Below, one piece after another: positions 45,897 through 55,700 of a DNA stretch of 64,000 bases. The notes under the pieces are model-generated. The model had not been told where the DNA came from and did not search any database. It saw nothing but the letters and a program-made list of their open reading frames with translations. Every line of letters starts with the position of its first letter. The stretch's first letter is position 1. The position numbers were made by a program, and so were the translations under genes. The DNA is from Rhodoplanes sp. (GTDB taxonomy: Bacteria; Pseudomonadota; Alphaproteobacteria; Rhizobiales; Xanthobacteraceae): the NCBI RefSeq assembly GCF_013377085.1, contig NZ_JACAAX010000022.1:1-64000 (forward strand), written 5' to 3'.

Positions 45897-46411
45897 TACT
45901 TCAAAATCCTTGCGCGCTCGGGCAGGGTAACTCCCGGAAATATCGGGGCTTTTCAAGAGAGACCGCGAGGCGTCTGCATATACGTAAAACTGCTTATGGG
46001 GGCAGTCTTCGTTAATTCGGACATCAAACCGTTGCGTCTCGGTAACGGTGGTGCCAAACAGCAACGCTTTCCCTGAGTTGTTCCGCCCGAAAAACAGAGC
46101 GGAATCGCATCGTTCAAGGTCTTCGGTGCCAGCCTGACGGCGGCTCCCCACGCATGTTTGGATCATCGCAACGAAAAGGTGATCGGGCAAGCGGTGGCCT
46201 GCGGCCGGCACATGGCCGTCAACCGTTTTTCGTGCGGTGTCGGGGCAGCGGTGGGTCACCCGACGCCCAGCCGAGGCGAGGCATCGGCGGCCGAAAAGAG
46301 GCAACCGGGCGATGCCCGCCGTCTCGTTCCTCCGGTTTCGAGGAGACGCCATCCCGGACCGCGGTCCGAAGCACCGGCCCCTGAAACGACGTCGCTGAAA
46401 CGATGTCCCCG

Positions 46412-46440
46412 AAACGAAAATGGCCGGGACGAGCCCGGCC
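46412..46440 (-). terminator. intrinsic terminator after rpsT
   Basis: On the minus strand GGCCGGG (46440-46434) pairs with CCCGGCC (46428-46422) over CTCGT, followed by ATTTTCGTTT. It starts 32 nt after the rpsT stop codon. Confidence 0.85.
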
Positions 46441-46472
46441 ACCGAAACTGTCGTATCGGTCCGACGACGCGA

Positions 46473-46736
46473 TCAGGCGAGCTTTCTCACCGCGTGGGTC
46501 AGGCGGGCCACCTTGCGGCTGGCGCTGCTCTTGTGGACGACGCCCTTCTGGGCGGCCCGCATCAGCATCGGCTCGGCCGCCTTCAGCGCCTCGGTCGCGG
46601 CTGCCTTGTCGCCGCTCGCAAGCGCGTCCTCGACCTTGCGGACGAAGGTGCGCATGCGCGACCGCCGCGCCTTGTTCACCTCGGTGCGACGCGCGATCTT
46701 GCGGGTGGCCTTCTTGGCGGAGGATGTATTGGCCAT
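46473..46736 (-). CDS. rpsT: 30S ribosomal protein S20
   Basis: S20 binds 16S rRNA in the 30S subunit. The protein is 87 residues from ATG 46736, beginning [20 protein letters not shown]. The N-terminal basic helix and the [18 protein letters not shown] and [20 protein letters not shown] segments are typical S20. It is followed by a terminator and then the dnaA upstream region; rpsT beside dnaA is usual in alphaproteobacteria. Confidence 0.97.
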   Translation of the reverse strand: MANTSSAKKATRKIARRTEVNKARRSRMRTFVRKVEDALASGDKAAATEALKAAEPMLMRAAQKGVVHKSSASRKVARLTHAVRKLA

Positions 46737-46922
46737 CTGACGTTTTATCCGGTTCGGCGCCACGCTCTGCAGGGGCGCACAAAAACTTCTGCGGCACGCC
46801 CACGCGCCGCCGAGTGAGCGACGCTTATAAAAGGGCGATATCGCGCCGTCAACGGCCCCTCTGTCGAAACCTGGCGACGCACGCTATGCTCCGTCCATCG
46901 TCCCGCCAGCGCAGCCGCTCCC

Positions 46923-47243
46923 ATGATCCGCTTCGTCTTCCGATTCTTCGGCCTCTGGATTCTGGCCGCCGCCTTCATCTTCCTGATCTACGACGGCACC
47001 AAATCGATTGCGGCCGGCGTCGTGCTGATCAAGCCGTTCGGGGAGACCTGGAACGACATCCATGCAGGAAGCCTGCAGGCGCTGCAGCCTCTGATCGAGC
47101 GACACCTGCCGCCGGCCGTCTGGGATCCGGGCATGCTGACGGTGCTCACCGCGCCGACCTGGCTGGTGCTCGGCGTCGTCGGCATGGTGCTGGTGCTGCT
47201 CGGGCGCAAGAAGAAGCCGCTGATCGGCTTCGCGCGGCGCTGA
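46923..47243 (+). CDS. two-helix inner-membrane protein, unknown
   Basis: This is a 106-residue protein with two hydrophobic segments: FGLWILAAAFIFLIYDG (residues ~9-25) and TWLVLGVVGMVLVLLG (~79-94). Between them is an amphipathic stretch (SIAAGVVLIKPFGETWNDIH, LQALQPLIERHLPPAVWD) and the end is basic (RKKKPLIGFARR). Similar short proteins near rpsT occur in Rhizobiales genomes, but I cannot give a function. It is divergent from rpsT with a 186-nt gap. Confidence 0.75.
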   Translation: MIRFVFRFFGLWILAAAFIFLIYDGTKSIAAGVVLIKPFGETWNDIHAGSLQALQPLIERHLPPAVWDPGMLTVLTAPTWLVLGVVGMVLVLLGRKKKPLIGFARR

Positions 47244-47371
47244 GGCGTTCGATTCGCCCCTGATTTGGCCTTCGGCGGGCGCCGGGTCGTGACCGCGGCG
47301 TTGCCGCCGCGGTCCGTCATCGGGTTGTCCGGGGGTCCTTATACAAGCCGTCGCTGTCTTCGACCTTCATC

Positions 47372-47456
47372 GTCATTGCCGGGCTCGACCCGGCAATCCA
47401 TCGAGCTTCGAAAGAAGCTCTTTTCGATGGATGCGCGGGTCGAGCCCGCGCATGAC
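47372..47456. repeat. palindromic repeat, family A copy 3
   Basis: GTCATTGCCGGGCTCGACCC with its CGGCAAT arm, a central segment with GCTTCGAAAGAAGC, and GCGCGGGTCGAGCCCGCGC, then ATGAC. It lies between the convergent two-helix protein and GlcG/HbpS-like genes. Confidence 0.92.
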
Positions 47457-47481
47457 GAGTCGGAGTGTGTGAAGGCTGGTA

Positions 47482-48054
47482 TTACTTGATGGTCTCGGCG
47501 CCGGCCTTGCATGCCGCCGCGTCCTGGTCGCCGGTGCCGCCGCTGCAGCCGATCGCGCCGATGATCTTGCCGCCCGTGATCAGCGGGAAGCCGCCCGGCG
47601 AGGCGACCAAAGTCGGGTCGAGCGTGGCGACATAGGGGTGCCCGGTCTCCATCGCATTGTAGAAGATGCGGGTTTCGCGGCGGAACCGCGCCGCCGTGCG
47701 GGCTTTGCCCTGCGAGACCCCCACCGAGGCGACCTGGGTGCCGTCGGTTCGCTCGAAATAGACCAGGTCGCCGTTGGGATCGACCACCGTGATCGCCAGC
47801 TTCCAGGTGCGGGCGCCCTTGCGGGCTTCGGCCGAGGCGGCCGCGACGGCCTGCTTGGCCTGCTCGAGATTGATGGCGAGCCCGTAGGGAATGTCGAACG
47901 GCATCTGGTCGGGCGTGCCTCCCGAGGGCGGCTGGGCCGGCGGGGCCGCCGGGGCAGGGGCCGGGGCCGGCGCGGGGGCCGGCTGCTGGGCGAGGGTGCT
48001 GGTCGCAAGCATCGTGATACCTGCCGCCAGGCAGGCGATCGTCTGGGCGCGCAT
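47482..48054 (-). CDS. exported GlcG/HbpS-family heme-binding-like protein
   Basis: This 190-residue protein has a signal peptide (TIACLAAGITMLATSTLAQQ) and a Pro/Ala-repeat linker (APAPAPAPAPAA). The HbpS/GlcG domain follows: LNLEQAKQ-like INLEQAKQAVAAASAEARKG, KLAITVVDPNGDLVYFERTD, GVSQGKARTAARFRRETRIF and VASPGGFPLITGGKIIGAIG, CSGGTGDQDAAACKAG. Known members bind heme or cobalamin-like cofactors or are of unknown function, so the role is uncertain. ATG 48054; the frame is open upstream without similarity. Confidence 0.9.
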   Translation of the reverse strand: MRAQTIACLAAGITMLATSTLAQQPAPAPAPAPAPAAPPAQPPSGGTPDQMPFDIPYGLAINLEQAKQAVAAASAEARKGARTWKLAITVVDPNGDLVYFERTDGTQVASVGVSQGKARTAARFRRETRIFYNAMETGHPYVATLDPTLVASPGGFPLITGGKIIGAIGCSGGTGDQDAAACKAGAETIK

Positions 48055-48305
48055 CGACGTTCTCCCGAAGTTGTCGCGCCCGCCTCGTTGGAATGGGCGG
48101 GCGGCACGGACGTGCGCCGGCAGCATAGTGTGGCACCGCCCGCGCGCGAAAGGATTTCCGGTGGCGGCCCAGGGCCCGAGCCGGGCGCTGATCAAGATGT
48201 GATCTTCGCGCCGGTGCCGGGCCTGGAACCTCCTCCTATATGTCGGTCCGACGGCAAGACGTCGAAACGTCCGACGACGAGGCATAGGACCGAGAGGAGA
48301 CCGCG

Positions 48306-48965
48306 ATGTTCCTGTTCCGCAAGAAAGCCGAGATGCCGGCCGCCGACGAGATGCTGCCGGGCCGCGCGCGGCCGATCCCGACGGCGCCGCACCATTTCGT
48401 CAACGGACGGGACCTGCAGGGACCGTATCCGGAGGGCCTCGAAACCGCGGTGTTCGGGCTCGGCTGCTTCTGGGGCGCCGAGCGAAAATTCTGGCAGCTC
48501 GGCGACGGCGTCCATGTCACGGCGGTCGGCTATGCGGGCGGCGGCACGCCCAATCCCACCTACGAGGAGGTGTGCTCCGGCCGCACCGGCCACAACGAGG
48601 TGGTGCTCGTGGTGTTCGATCCGGCCCGCATCTCCTACGAGCGCCTGTTGCAGACGTTTTGGGAGAGCCATGACCCGACCCAGGGCATGCGCCAGGGCAA
48701 TGACGTCGGCACCCAGTATCGCTCCGGCATCTATGTGACGTCGCCGGCGCAGCGCATCGCCGCCGAGGCGTCGCGCGACGCCTATCAGACGGCGCTCGAC
48801 GCGAGCCGCCACGGCAAGATCACGACCGAGATCCGCGACGCGCCGCCGTTCTATTTCGCCGAGGACTATCACCAGCAGTACCTCGCCAAGAATCCCGGCG
48901 GCTATTGCGGGCTCGGCGGCACCGGCGTGAGCTGTCCGGTCGGCGCCGGCGTGCCGGCCGGCTGA
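48306..48965 (+). CDS. msrA: peptide methionine sulfoxide reductase MsrA
   Basis: MsrA repairs S-methionine sulfoxide in proteins. The 219-residue protein has the catalytic [13 protein letters not shown] (Cys54) and the [20 protein letters not shown] block. [40 protein letters not shown] and the C-terminal recycling cysteines in [16 protein letters not shown] are all present, so it is a complete MsrA. ATG 48306; GAGGAG lies 10 nt upstream. No msrB is near. Confidence 0.97.
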   Translation: MFLFRKKAEMPAADEMLPGRARPIPTAPHHFVNGRDLQGPYPEGLETAVFGLGCFWGAERKFWQLGDGVHVTAVGYAGGGTPNPTYEEVCSGRTGHNEVVLVVFDPARISYERLLQTFWESHDPTQGMRQGNDVGTQYRSGIYVTSPAQRIAAEASRDAYQTALDASRHGKITTEIRDAPPFYFAEDYHQQYLAKNPGGYCGLGGTGVSCPVGAGVPAG

Positions 48966-49014
48966 GCCGCATCGTCTCGCCGCCATCTCGTCACGTCGCG
49001 GCAGCCGGGCCTGT

Positions 49015-49208
49015 CCCCATAGGCGCAAACTTGACGAGTGACGTGACGACTCACGGTCTTGGTCGTTCCGGGGCGCGGCCGGCAGGCCGCGAGCCCGGAA
49101 CCCATAACCCCGGTCTGCGTGTATGGATTCCGGGCTCGCCGCTGCGCGGCGCCCCGGAATGACGGAGTGCTGGGGCTTCAGCACAGCACTGACTTTGCGC
49201 CTATGGGG
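49015..49208. repeat. family B palindrome nested inside a perfect 15-bp inverted repeat
   Basis: CCCCATAGGCGCAAA (49015-49029) and TTTGCGCCTATGGGG (49194-49208) are exact inverted repeats. Between them lies a family B element (49062-49163; ends GTCGTTCCGGGGCG and CCCCGGAATGAC). GGGCCTGTCC occurs as a direct repeat just outside both arms (49008 and 49206). This looks like one repeat that took in another, or a compound element. It lies in the 432-nt gap between msrA and the export gene; no gene is seen in the rest of the gap. Confidence 0.9.
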
Positions 49209-49397
49209 CCTGTCCCGGCCGGCGCTTTATGGCGCCATGTTGCTGCCCCGCCGCGGCACCGTACTGGAATCGCGCATCGCGGCAACAGCGCGCGAAAGCC
49301 GCGGGCCGCCACCAAAAAGCCCGCACACGCTTAGGCTTTTTTAACGATAATAGGGCGTTAATCCGGACAGTAGAGTTCAAGGGTTGTCCGGATTCCC

Positions 49398-50069
49398 ATG
49401 CGGCACGTTCGTACCCTCGTTGTGATCTTCGCCGCGCTGGCCGTGTCCGGCTGCATGACCACGCCCCGTCTGTTCGCGCCTTCGGCGCCGCCGCCCCCGC
49501 CGTCGATCGACGCGGTCGTCTATGGCGGCCCCGGCGCTGACGTGACGGGCGCCGTTCCCGGTCCGTCGCCCGCGGTCGCCGCGGCGCTCGTCAGGGCCGA
49601 CGATCCCGATCCGCCCTACACGCTCGATTCCGGCGACCGGCTGCGCGTCATGGTCTATGGCCAGGACGGGCTCACCAACACCTATGCGGTCGATGCCGCC
49701 GGGCGCCTGACGCTGCCGCTGATCGGCGCCGTGCCGGCACGCGGGCGCACCACCGCCGATCTCTCGCGTGCCATCGCGTCGCGCCTGCGCGACGGTTATC
49801 TGCGCGAGCCGCATGTCGCCGTCGAGGTCGAGGCCTATCGGCCGTTCTTCATTCTCGGCGAGGTGACGTTCCCGGGACAGTATCCCTTCGTGGCGCACAT
49901 GACGGCCGAGACCGCGGTCGCCATCGCGGGCGGCTTCACGCCGCGCGCCTATCGCTGGGAGATCGAGATCACCCGGCCGACTCCGCAGGGCCCGGTGCGC
50001 CTGAAGGGGCCGATGCTGACGCCGGTGCGCCCGGGCGACACCGTGGTGATCTCCGAACGCTGGTTCTGA
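49398..50069 (+). CDS. polysaccharide export lipoprotein (Wza/GumB-like)
   Basis: This 223-residue protein has a lipoprotein signal (VVIFAALAVSGCMTTP, Cys19). The Poly_export domain follows (PYTLDSGDRLRVMVYGQDGL, YAVDAAGRLTLPLIGAVPAR) and an SLBB domain (AYRPFFILGEVTFPGQYPFV, MTAETAVAIAGGFTPRAYRW), ending GDTVVISERWF. It is short and lacks the second SLBB and C-terminal outer-membrane helix of Wza. It would act in periplasmic/outer-membrane export of a polysaccharide. No capsule or exopolysaccharide synthesis genes are nearby, so it is an orphan here. Confidence 0.93.
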   Translation: MRHVRTLVVIFAALAVSGCMTTPRLFAPSAPPPPPSIDAVVYGGPGADVTGAVPGPSPAVAAALVRADDPDPPYTLDSGDRLRVMVYGQDGLTNTYAVDAAGRLTLPLIGAVPARGRTTADLSRAIASRLRDGYLREPHVAVEVEAYRPFFILGEVTFPGQYPFVAHMTAETAVAIAGGFTPRAYRWEIEITRPTPQGPVRLKGPMLTPVRPGDTVVISERWF

Positions 50070-50104
50070 GCAGAGAACGGGCGGCCGGTGCCATTGCACT
50101 CGGC

Positions 50105-50198
50105 GTCATCGCCGGGCTCGACCCGGCGATCCATCGATCTTGTGACAAGCTCTTTTTTGCGAGTCGGATGGATGCGCGGGTCTTCGCCCGCGCATGAC
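50105..50198. repeat. palindromic repeat, family A copy 4
   Basis: Starts GTCATCGCCGGGCTCGACCC, central segment with CTTTTTTGC, then GCGCGGGTCTTCGCCCGCGC and ATGAC. It lies between the convergent export and cupin genes. Confidence 0.92.
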
Positions 50199-50241
50199 GG
50201 GCTTTTGCGGGGCGGCCGCCGGTCGTCGCACGAGCTGCAGG

Positions 50242-50568
50242 TCACCGATGGTGGACCGCGAGCCACACGGTGGCGCGCTCCGGATCGGTCGCCTCGACGC
50301 GATGGCGCGCATGCGGTGGAATATGCACGTAATCGCCGGGCAAAAGTGCGCGCGGCGTCGCCTCGCCCTCGAACCGCAGCGTTGCCGCGCCGGCGAGCAG
50401 CACCACCCATTCGGCCCAGCCCTGGTCGTACCAGAAGCCCGGCGGGTTCACCTGGCCGTGCGAGACGATGCGCTCGATGCGCAGATCCGGGGTGGCGAGC
50501 AGCGTCGCGATGGTTTCCTCGGATCGCCGCTCCTGCGATCCGGCGAAAAGATTGCCGCTGGTGATCAT
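50242..50568 (-). CDS. small cupin-domain protein
   Basis: This is a single-domain cupin of 108 residues. ATG 50568 (MITSGNLFAGSQERRSEETI) has GGAGG 6 nt upstream. Cupin motif 1 region: GFWYDQGWAEWVVLLAGAAT, with the first glutamate but without the usual paired His. Motif 2: LLPGDYVHIPPHARHRVEAT with His residues, then a final beta strand TVWLAVHHR. It may bind a metal weakly or be non-catalytic. Its function is unknown. It is convergent with the export gene. Confidence 0.88.
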   Translation of the reverse strand: MITSGNLFAGSQERRSEETIATLLATPDLRIERIVSHGQVNPPGFWYDQGWAEWVVLLAGAATLRFEGEATPRALLPGDYVHIPPHARHRVEATDPERATVWLAVHHR

Positions 50569-50683
50569 ACCGTGCCTCCACGGGCCTGCCCGCGCGGCCG
50601 GCCCTTGCGGATCCGGGCGGGCATCGCGGCCGCCGGCACCGTGATGGAAACCGAGCCCGAAGTCCATCGCCGGCCGTGACGTA

Positions 50684-51517
50684 TCAGCCGGCCGGCACGC
50701 CGAGCTTGGCCGCCAGCCAGTCGGCGACGAGGCGTGCCACCGCATCCTCGCGGCCCTTGTAGAAGTGGTCGCAGTTCGGGACGATCTCGACGTCGCACGG
50801 GCCGCCGGCCCGGTCACGGAACGCTTCCGCCGGGTAGTGCTGGGCCGGCTCCTGGTCGCCCCGCACATAGAGCACCGGGCATTTGATCTGCGGCGCCAGA
50901 TCGAGCGTGAAGGGCATTTGGGTGGTGCGGTCGATGAACGCCTCGGCCGAGGTCACGTACCACCAATGCGGCAGAAAGATCAGCTCGCGCCCGCGCCCCG
51001 CCGCGCACAAGGCCTCGGCCTGCGCCTTGATCTCGGCGAATTTGTCGCCGGCGAACAGGCCGATCTGGCCGACCCGCTCGTTCTGGCGTCCGCCCGCATG
51101 GGCCGAGAGCAGCACCAGGCACGGCGTTCTCGGGTGGGCGACGACATGCGGCACCGACAGCATGCCGCCATTGCTGTGGCCGATGACGATCGGCGCGTCG
51201 TAGCCGCGGGCCGAAAGCCACGCGGCGGCGAGGCGGTTGTCCTCGATCGCCTCGTGGGTGAGCTGGAAGGCGGCGCCCTCGGCGGCGCGGCTGTCGCGGA
51301 TGGCGAGGATGTCGTGGCCGCGGCGGTTGAAGGCGAGGCAGGCGAGACCGAGCCGCGTCAGCACGGGCGGCAGGAAGCGCGGCGCGCCGGTGTAGAAGTT
51401 CATGGTGTTGCCGTGGAACAGCAGCACGGCGCCGCGGATCGGCCGGTCGTCCGGCCAATGGAAGGCGCCGTCGAGCGGCGTCGTGTCGGTCGGTATTGTG
51501 ACGAGCTCGGTGCGCAT
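50684..51517 (-). CDS. alpha/beta hydrolase
   Basis: This is a serine hydrolase of 277 residues. VLLFHGNTMNFYTG is the oxyanion region. The nucleophile elbow is VIGHSNGGMLS, the acid is probably Asp in LYVRGDQEPAQHYP, and the catalytic His is in PNCDHFYKGR. The layout fits the dienelactone-hydrolase/serine-aminopeptidase-like group. No signal peptide, so it is cytosolic. The substrate is unknown. It is upstream of the cupin gene on the same strand with a 115-nt gap. Confidence 0.9.
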   Translation of the reverse strand: MRTELVTIPTDTTPLDGAFHWPDDRPIRGAVLLFHGNTMNFYTGAPRFLPPVLTRLGLACLAFNRRGHDILAIRDSRAAEGAAFQLTHEAIEDNRLAAAWLSARGYDAPIVIGHSNGGMLSVPHVVAHPRTPCLVLLSAHAGGRQNERVGQIGLFAGDKFAEIKAQAEALCAAGRGRELIFLPHWWYVTSAEAFIDRTTQMPFTLDLAPQIKCPVLYVRGDQEPAQHYPAEAFRDRAGGPCDVEIVPNCDHFYKGREDAVARLVADWLAAKLGVPAG

Positions 51518-51631
51518 GGGGCCGACCTCGATGGTGCTTGGACGTGGCGGCAGGGGAGGGGACGCGGAGGGCGACAGCGTGGCGTCGGGAGGACGAGCGG
51601 CGCGATCGGATCGCGCCGTCGTGTCGTCAGG

Positions 51632-52195
51632 TCACGCCGGCCGGGCGAGCCAGGCGGCGATCTCGTCGCGGTGCGTGTTCAGGTAGTGGCGGAACCACAC
51701 GGCGTAGTTTTCGGGATGCTGCTGCTGGTCGGCGAACAGCGTGTCGAACGGCACCCAGGCGAACTCGCTCACCTCGTCGGGGGCGGGCTCGACCACGCCG
51801 TCCCAGGTGCCGCCGAAGGCATGCACCAGCTCGTCCTCGATGAAGCCGTTGGACAGCGTCGCGCGGTAATGCGTCTTGAACAGCGGCACCAGCGGGCAGA
51901 CGAAGCCCATCTCCTCGGGCAGGCGGCGCAGCGCCGCGTCGAGCGTCGATTCGCCCGGCCTCGGATGGCTGCAGCAGGTGTTCGCCCACAGGCCGCCCGA
52001 ATGGTACTTCGCCGGATTGCGCCGCTGCACCAGCATGTCGCCGTGGGCATTGCGCACCAGCACCGAGATGGCGCGATGCGGCAGGCCTCGGCGATGCACC
52101 TCGGTCTTGCCGGCGACACCGAGCGGCCGGTCGTCGGCATCGACCAGGATGATCTGCTCCTCGGTGTCGCGTTCCGCGATCACGTCGACCGCCAT
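51632..52195 (-). CDS. idi: isopentenyl-diphosphate delta-isomerase (type 1)
   Basis: Idi interconverts isopentenyl and dimethylallyl diphosphate in isoprenoid synthesis. The 187-residue protein is a Nudix-fold type 1 enzyme. The active-site Cys is in LWANTCCSHPRPGES, the Nudix-like block is LDAALRRLPEEMGFVC, and the catalytic glutamates are in GFIEDELVHAFGG. VQRRNPAKYHSGGLW holds metal- and substrate-binding residues. ATG 52195. The nearest isoprenoid or pigment genes are not in the window. In alphaproteobacteria type 1 idi is patchy and often seen in phototrophs. Confidence 0.94.
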   Translation of the reverse strand: MAVDVIAERDTEEQIILVDADDRPLGVAGKTEVHRRGLPHRAISVLVRNAHGDMLVQRRNPAKYHSGGLWANTCCSHPRPGESTLDAALRRLPEEMGFVCPLVPLFKTHYRATLSNGFIEDELVHAFGGTWDGVVEPAPDEVSEFAWVPFDTLFADQQQHPENYAVWFRHYLNTHRDEIAAWLARPA

Positions 52196-52340
52196 GGTTC
52201 GTGTCTTTCGTGCTGCAATGCATCGTCGGATAACGCCGCGCCCGGGACGCGGCCCAGGGTCTCGGGCGCAGTATAGGCGAGGCGATGGATTTGCAACAGC
52301 GTTCCGCCCACCGCTCCGGCCCAGGGGGCCCGGCACGCGA

Positions 52341-52364
52341 ACGGCCGGCGCGAGCGCCGGCCGT
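52341..52364. terminator. GC-rich hairpin after trxA (no U-run)
   Basis: ACGGCCGGCGC (52341-52351) and GCGCCGGCCGT (52354-52364) form a perfect 11-bp stem. It lies 42 nt after the trxA stop. No T-run follows on the minus strand, so it is not a classic intrinsic terminator, but it probably marks the transcript end. It sits in the gap between trxA and idi. Confidence 0.5.
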
Positions 52365-52406
52365 CGGTTCGTCAGGTGAAACGGAGCCGGGAGACGGCCG
52401 CGCCGC

Positions 52407-52727
52407 TCACACGGCGGCCGTGATCCATTGCTCGAGCTTCTGCTTGGGGGCGGCGCCGACCTGGCGCGACGACAGCTCGCCGTTCTTGAACAGCATCAGG
52501 GTCGGGATCGACATGATGTTGTACTGCGCCGCGACCTTGGGGTTCTCGTCGACGTTCAGCTTGACGATCTTCACCTTGCCGGCGAGCGTGCCGGCGATCT
52601 CCTCGAGGGCGGGCGCGATCATGCGGCACGGGCCGCACCACTCGGCCCAGAAGTCCACCACGACCGGCTTGTCCGACTTCAGAACCTCGGCCTCGAAGTC
52701 CTGGTCGGATACCTTGGTCACGCCCAT
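52407..52727 (-). CDS. trxA: thioredoxin
   Basis: TrxA is the general cytosolic thiol-disulfide reductant. The 106-residue protein has the active site [20 protein letters not shown], the following [19 protein letters not shown] segment and cis-Pro in [23 protein letters not shown] 52727 ([20 protein letters not shown]). It is the last gene of addB-addA-trxA, an order conserved in alphaproteobacteria, 59 nt downstream of addA. Confidence 0.98.
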   Translation of the reverse strand: MGVTKVSDQDFEAEVLKSDKPVVVDFWAEWCGPCRMIAPALEEIAGTLAGKVKIVKLNVDENPKVAAQYNIMSIPTLMLFKNGELSSRQVGAAPKQKLEQWITAAV

Positions 52728-52786
52728 GCCATACCTCGTTCGCGTTTGATTGTCGGGCCTGAACGTATGAACGCGCCCGGGATGCG

Positions 52787-55700
52787 TCAAGGCGCCACTG
52801 CCGCGACCCCGAGACGGGCCAGCACGACGTCGCGGCTCTCCGCCGAAACGTCCATCAGATCAGGCGTGTCGGTCCATACCAGGGCGGCCCGGACCGGCTT
52901 GCCGGGGTAGAGCGAGGCCAGCACGGCGCCGTAGAGGGCGAGCTGGGCCACATAGGCCGGCGGGGCGTCGGCCAGCCGGCGCGGGGCCGGGCGATTCGTC
53001 TTGAAGTCGGCGATCAGCACGGCATCGTCCGTCACGGCGAGGCGATCGATCTGGCCGGAGACGAGGAGGGGCGGCCCTTCGCGTCGCATCAGGCGGCCGA
53101 CGATCGGCACCTCGGCGCGGCTGCCGGGGCCGAACAGCGCGGCGAAGCGCGTGTCGTCGAGGATCGCCAGCGCCTGGGCGAGCAGCCGTGCCCGCTCGGC
53201 CGCGTCGAGCTCGGTGGCGTTGCGCGCCAGCAGGGCGTCGGCCGCCGCGGCACGGGCCTCGCGCGGCAGATCGGGCAGCGACTGCAGCAGGCGATGCGCC
53301 AGCGTTCCGCGCAGCCGTGCGGCTTTCCGCACGAGCTCCGTGTCGGCGGAGCGCGGGCGGGCGGGCGCGACGGAGTCGAGCACCCGGGACGGCGATACCG
53401 GCGCGAGCGAGAGCGGCGTCGCCACAACGGGCGCGCGCAGCCAGCCGGGCTCGGCCGGCTCGGCGGTCGCCGGTTCCGGCGGCTCGGGTGCCGGAAGCGG
53501 CTGCCCCAAAATCTTGCGGTAGACGTGCACGGGTGCGTCGTGGCCCTCGATCGTCTCCTCGGTGACGCCCGGCTTGCCGGCGAGCTGCGTCCTGATCAGG
53601 TCGTGCCAGCAGCCCTCGGGCGGCTTTCGCACACCGGCGCAGCCGCAGACGATCAGCCGATAGGCGGCACGCGTCATCGCCACGTAGAGGAGCCGGCGGT
53701 ACTCGTCCTCGGCCTCCTTGGCGGCGGCGGCGCGGGCGCGGGCGACGACAGCCGGATCGGCCTCCTTGCGGCCGGCCCAGACGATGGCGCCCGGCGTGTC
53801 GGGCGGCGCCCCGTCGGGCGCCAGCGTCAGCAGGCGCGGCGGCCGCGGGCCGGCGGGCGGCTGGGTGGTGTCGGCCAGAAAGACGAGCGGCGCCTCCAGA
53901 CCCTTGGCGCCATGCACCGTCATCACCCGCACCTCGTCGCGGGTGATCTCCATGTCACGCTTGATCTCGCTCTCGGCGGCGCGCAGCCAGGCGACAAAGC
54001 CCTGCAGCGAAGGCGTCTCGCGCCGCTCATAGTCGAGCGCCAGCGCCAAGAACTCGTCGAGCGCGTCGTTCGCCTCGCTGCCGAGACGGGCGAGGACGCG
54101 GGCGCGCCCGCCCTCGGCGCCGAGCAGCCAGGAGAAGAAGTCGAACGGGCCGTGCCGGCGCGCCGCCTCGGCGCAGCGGGCGAAGCACGCCGCCGCGACC
54201 GCGAAGGCCGGGCTTTCCTCGGCGGCTGTTTGGAGTGCGGCGTGGAGCGAGCCTCCGCGGCCGCGCGCGAGCTGAAACAACAGCTCGTCGTCGAAGCCGA
54301 ACAGCGGGCTCTTCAGCGCGATGGCGAGCGCCAGATCGTCGGTCGGCAGCAGGATCGCGTCGGCGAGCGCCATCAGGTCGACGACCGCCACATGCTCGGT
54401 CAGCGCCAGCCGGTCGGCGCCGGCGACCGGCACGCCGGCCTCTTCCAGGGCGCGGATCACCGCCTGGAACATGGCGCCGCGCTGGCGCACCAGCACCAGC
54501 ACGTCGCCGGCGCGCAGCGGCCGGTTCTCGTGGCCGGCCGGCTCGCGCCGCGCGATGGCGTCGCGGATCGTCTCGGCGATGCGTTTGGCGAGGCGCACCT
54601 GCGGGCTGGTCTCGACGGTGGCGTCGAAGGGCGCGTCCCAGCCCTCCTGCTCGGGCCGCGGCTCGGCCGGGGTGAGCGGCCAAAGCTCGACGACGCCGGG
54701 CGCAGCGTCGGGCAGCGGCTCGTGCGGCGGCACGCCGGCCTCGTCCGAGGTCACGCTCGAAAACATCTCGCGGGTCTCGAACACGGCGTCGACGGCACCC
54801 AGAATGTTGGCGCCGGAGCGGAACGAGAACTTGAAGTCGCGCCTGAGAAAGGTCAGGCCGCTCGCCTTGTGGGCCGTCTCGAAGTGGCGGCGCATGCGGG
54901 CGAATTCCTTCGGCACGGCGCCCTGGAACGAGAAGATCGACTGCTTCTCGTCGCCGACCGCGAAGATGCTGCGTCTGGTCGCTCGCGCGCCGGCCCCGGC
55001 CGTGAACTCGGCGACCAGCAGGCGGATGATCTCCCACTGCTTCGGGCTGGTGTCCTGCGCCTCGTCGATCAGCACGTGGTCGATGGCGCGGTCGAGCTTG
55101 TAGTGCACCCAGCCGGGCGCCGTGTGGCCGAGCAGGGCGAGCGTCTTGTCGATCAGGTCGTCGTAGTCCAAGAGGCCGCGGCGGTTCTTCTCGATGCCGT
55201 AGCGGGCGATCACGGCGGTCGCGATGGTGACCAGCGCCGCAGTGCGGTCGCGGCACATGGCGGCGGCGCGGCGTGCGACCAGCGCGACGACGCGGTCGCG
55301 CTCCAGCATCAGTCGCTCGGCGAGCCCGGGGTGCTTCTTGGCGAGCGTGGAGGTGACCACCGCCTTGCGCGGCTCGCGCTTGCCGGTCAGGAACACGTCG
55401 AGATAGGCCTCCAGCCTCTCCGGCCCGGCGGCGGCCGCTGCGGTCGAGAGTCGTGCGCCCTGCTTCTGGTCGTTGCTGGAGCCGCCGTTGCATACCGCAG
55501 CGACCGCAGCCCATTCGGACGACGGCAACAGCGGTCCCTCGACGATCGCTCTGTCGATGTCGGCGAGCGTCTCGCCCGGCGCGACGCCGAGCGCGGCCGA
55601 GAGCGCGGAGATGGCCTGATCGAGCCCGCCGGCGGACTCGATCCAGCCGGTCAGCGCATGGCGGCGGAACACCGCCTCGCGCACCAGGTCGCGCAGCGTC

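Larger units (their letters stand above)
45057..46411. other. non-coding dnaA-rpsT interval
   Basis: About 1.35 kb between dnaA and the rpsT terminator. The part 45400-46150 is less GC-rich than the genes around it. It holds a 9-bp palindrome (45334-45356) and a perfect CtrA-type box (45882-45896), but I found no match to TTATCCACA or close variants. The open frames here have poor, non-gene-like composition. It should contain the dnaA promoter. In many Rhizobiales the origin lies near hemE instead, so an origin here is possible but not supported. Confidence 0.55.

Noticed and set aside
45057-46411. Origin of replication beside dnaA
   Set aside because: No TTATCCACA-like boxes or clear unwinding element were seen, and many Rhizobiales have their origin elsewhere. 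Kept only as an open possibility.
45882-46442. 186-codon open frame downstream of rpsT
   Set aside because: Mixed, non-gene-like composition, no ribosome site, overlaps the rpsT terminator and the CtrA box, and no recognisable domain.
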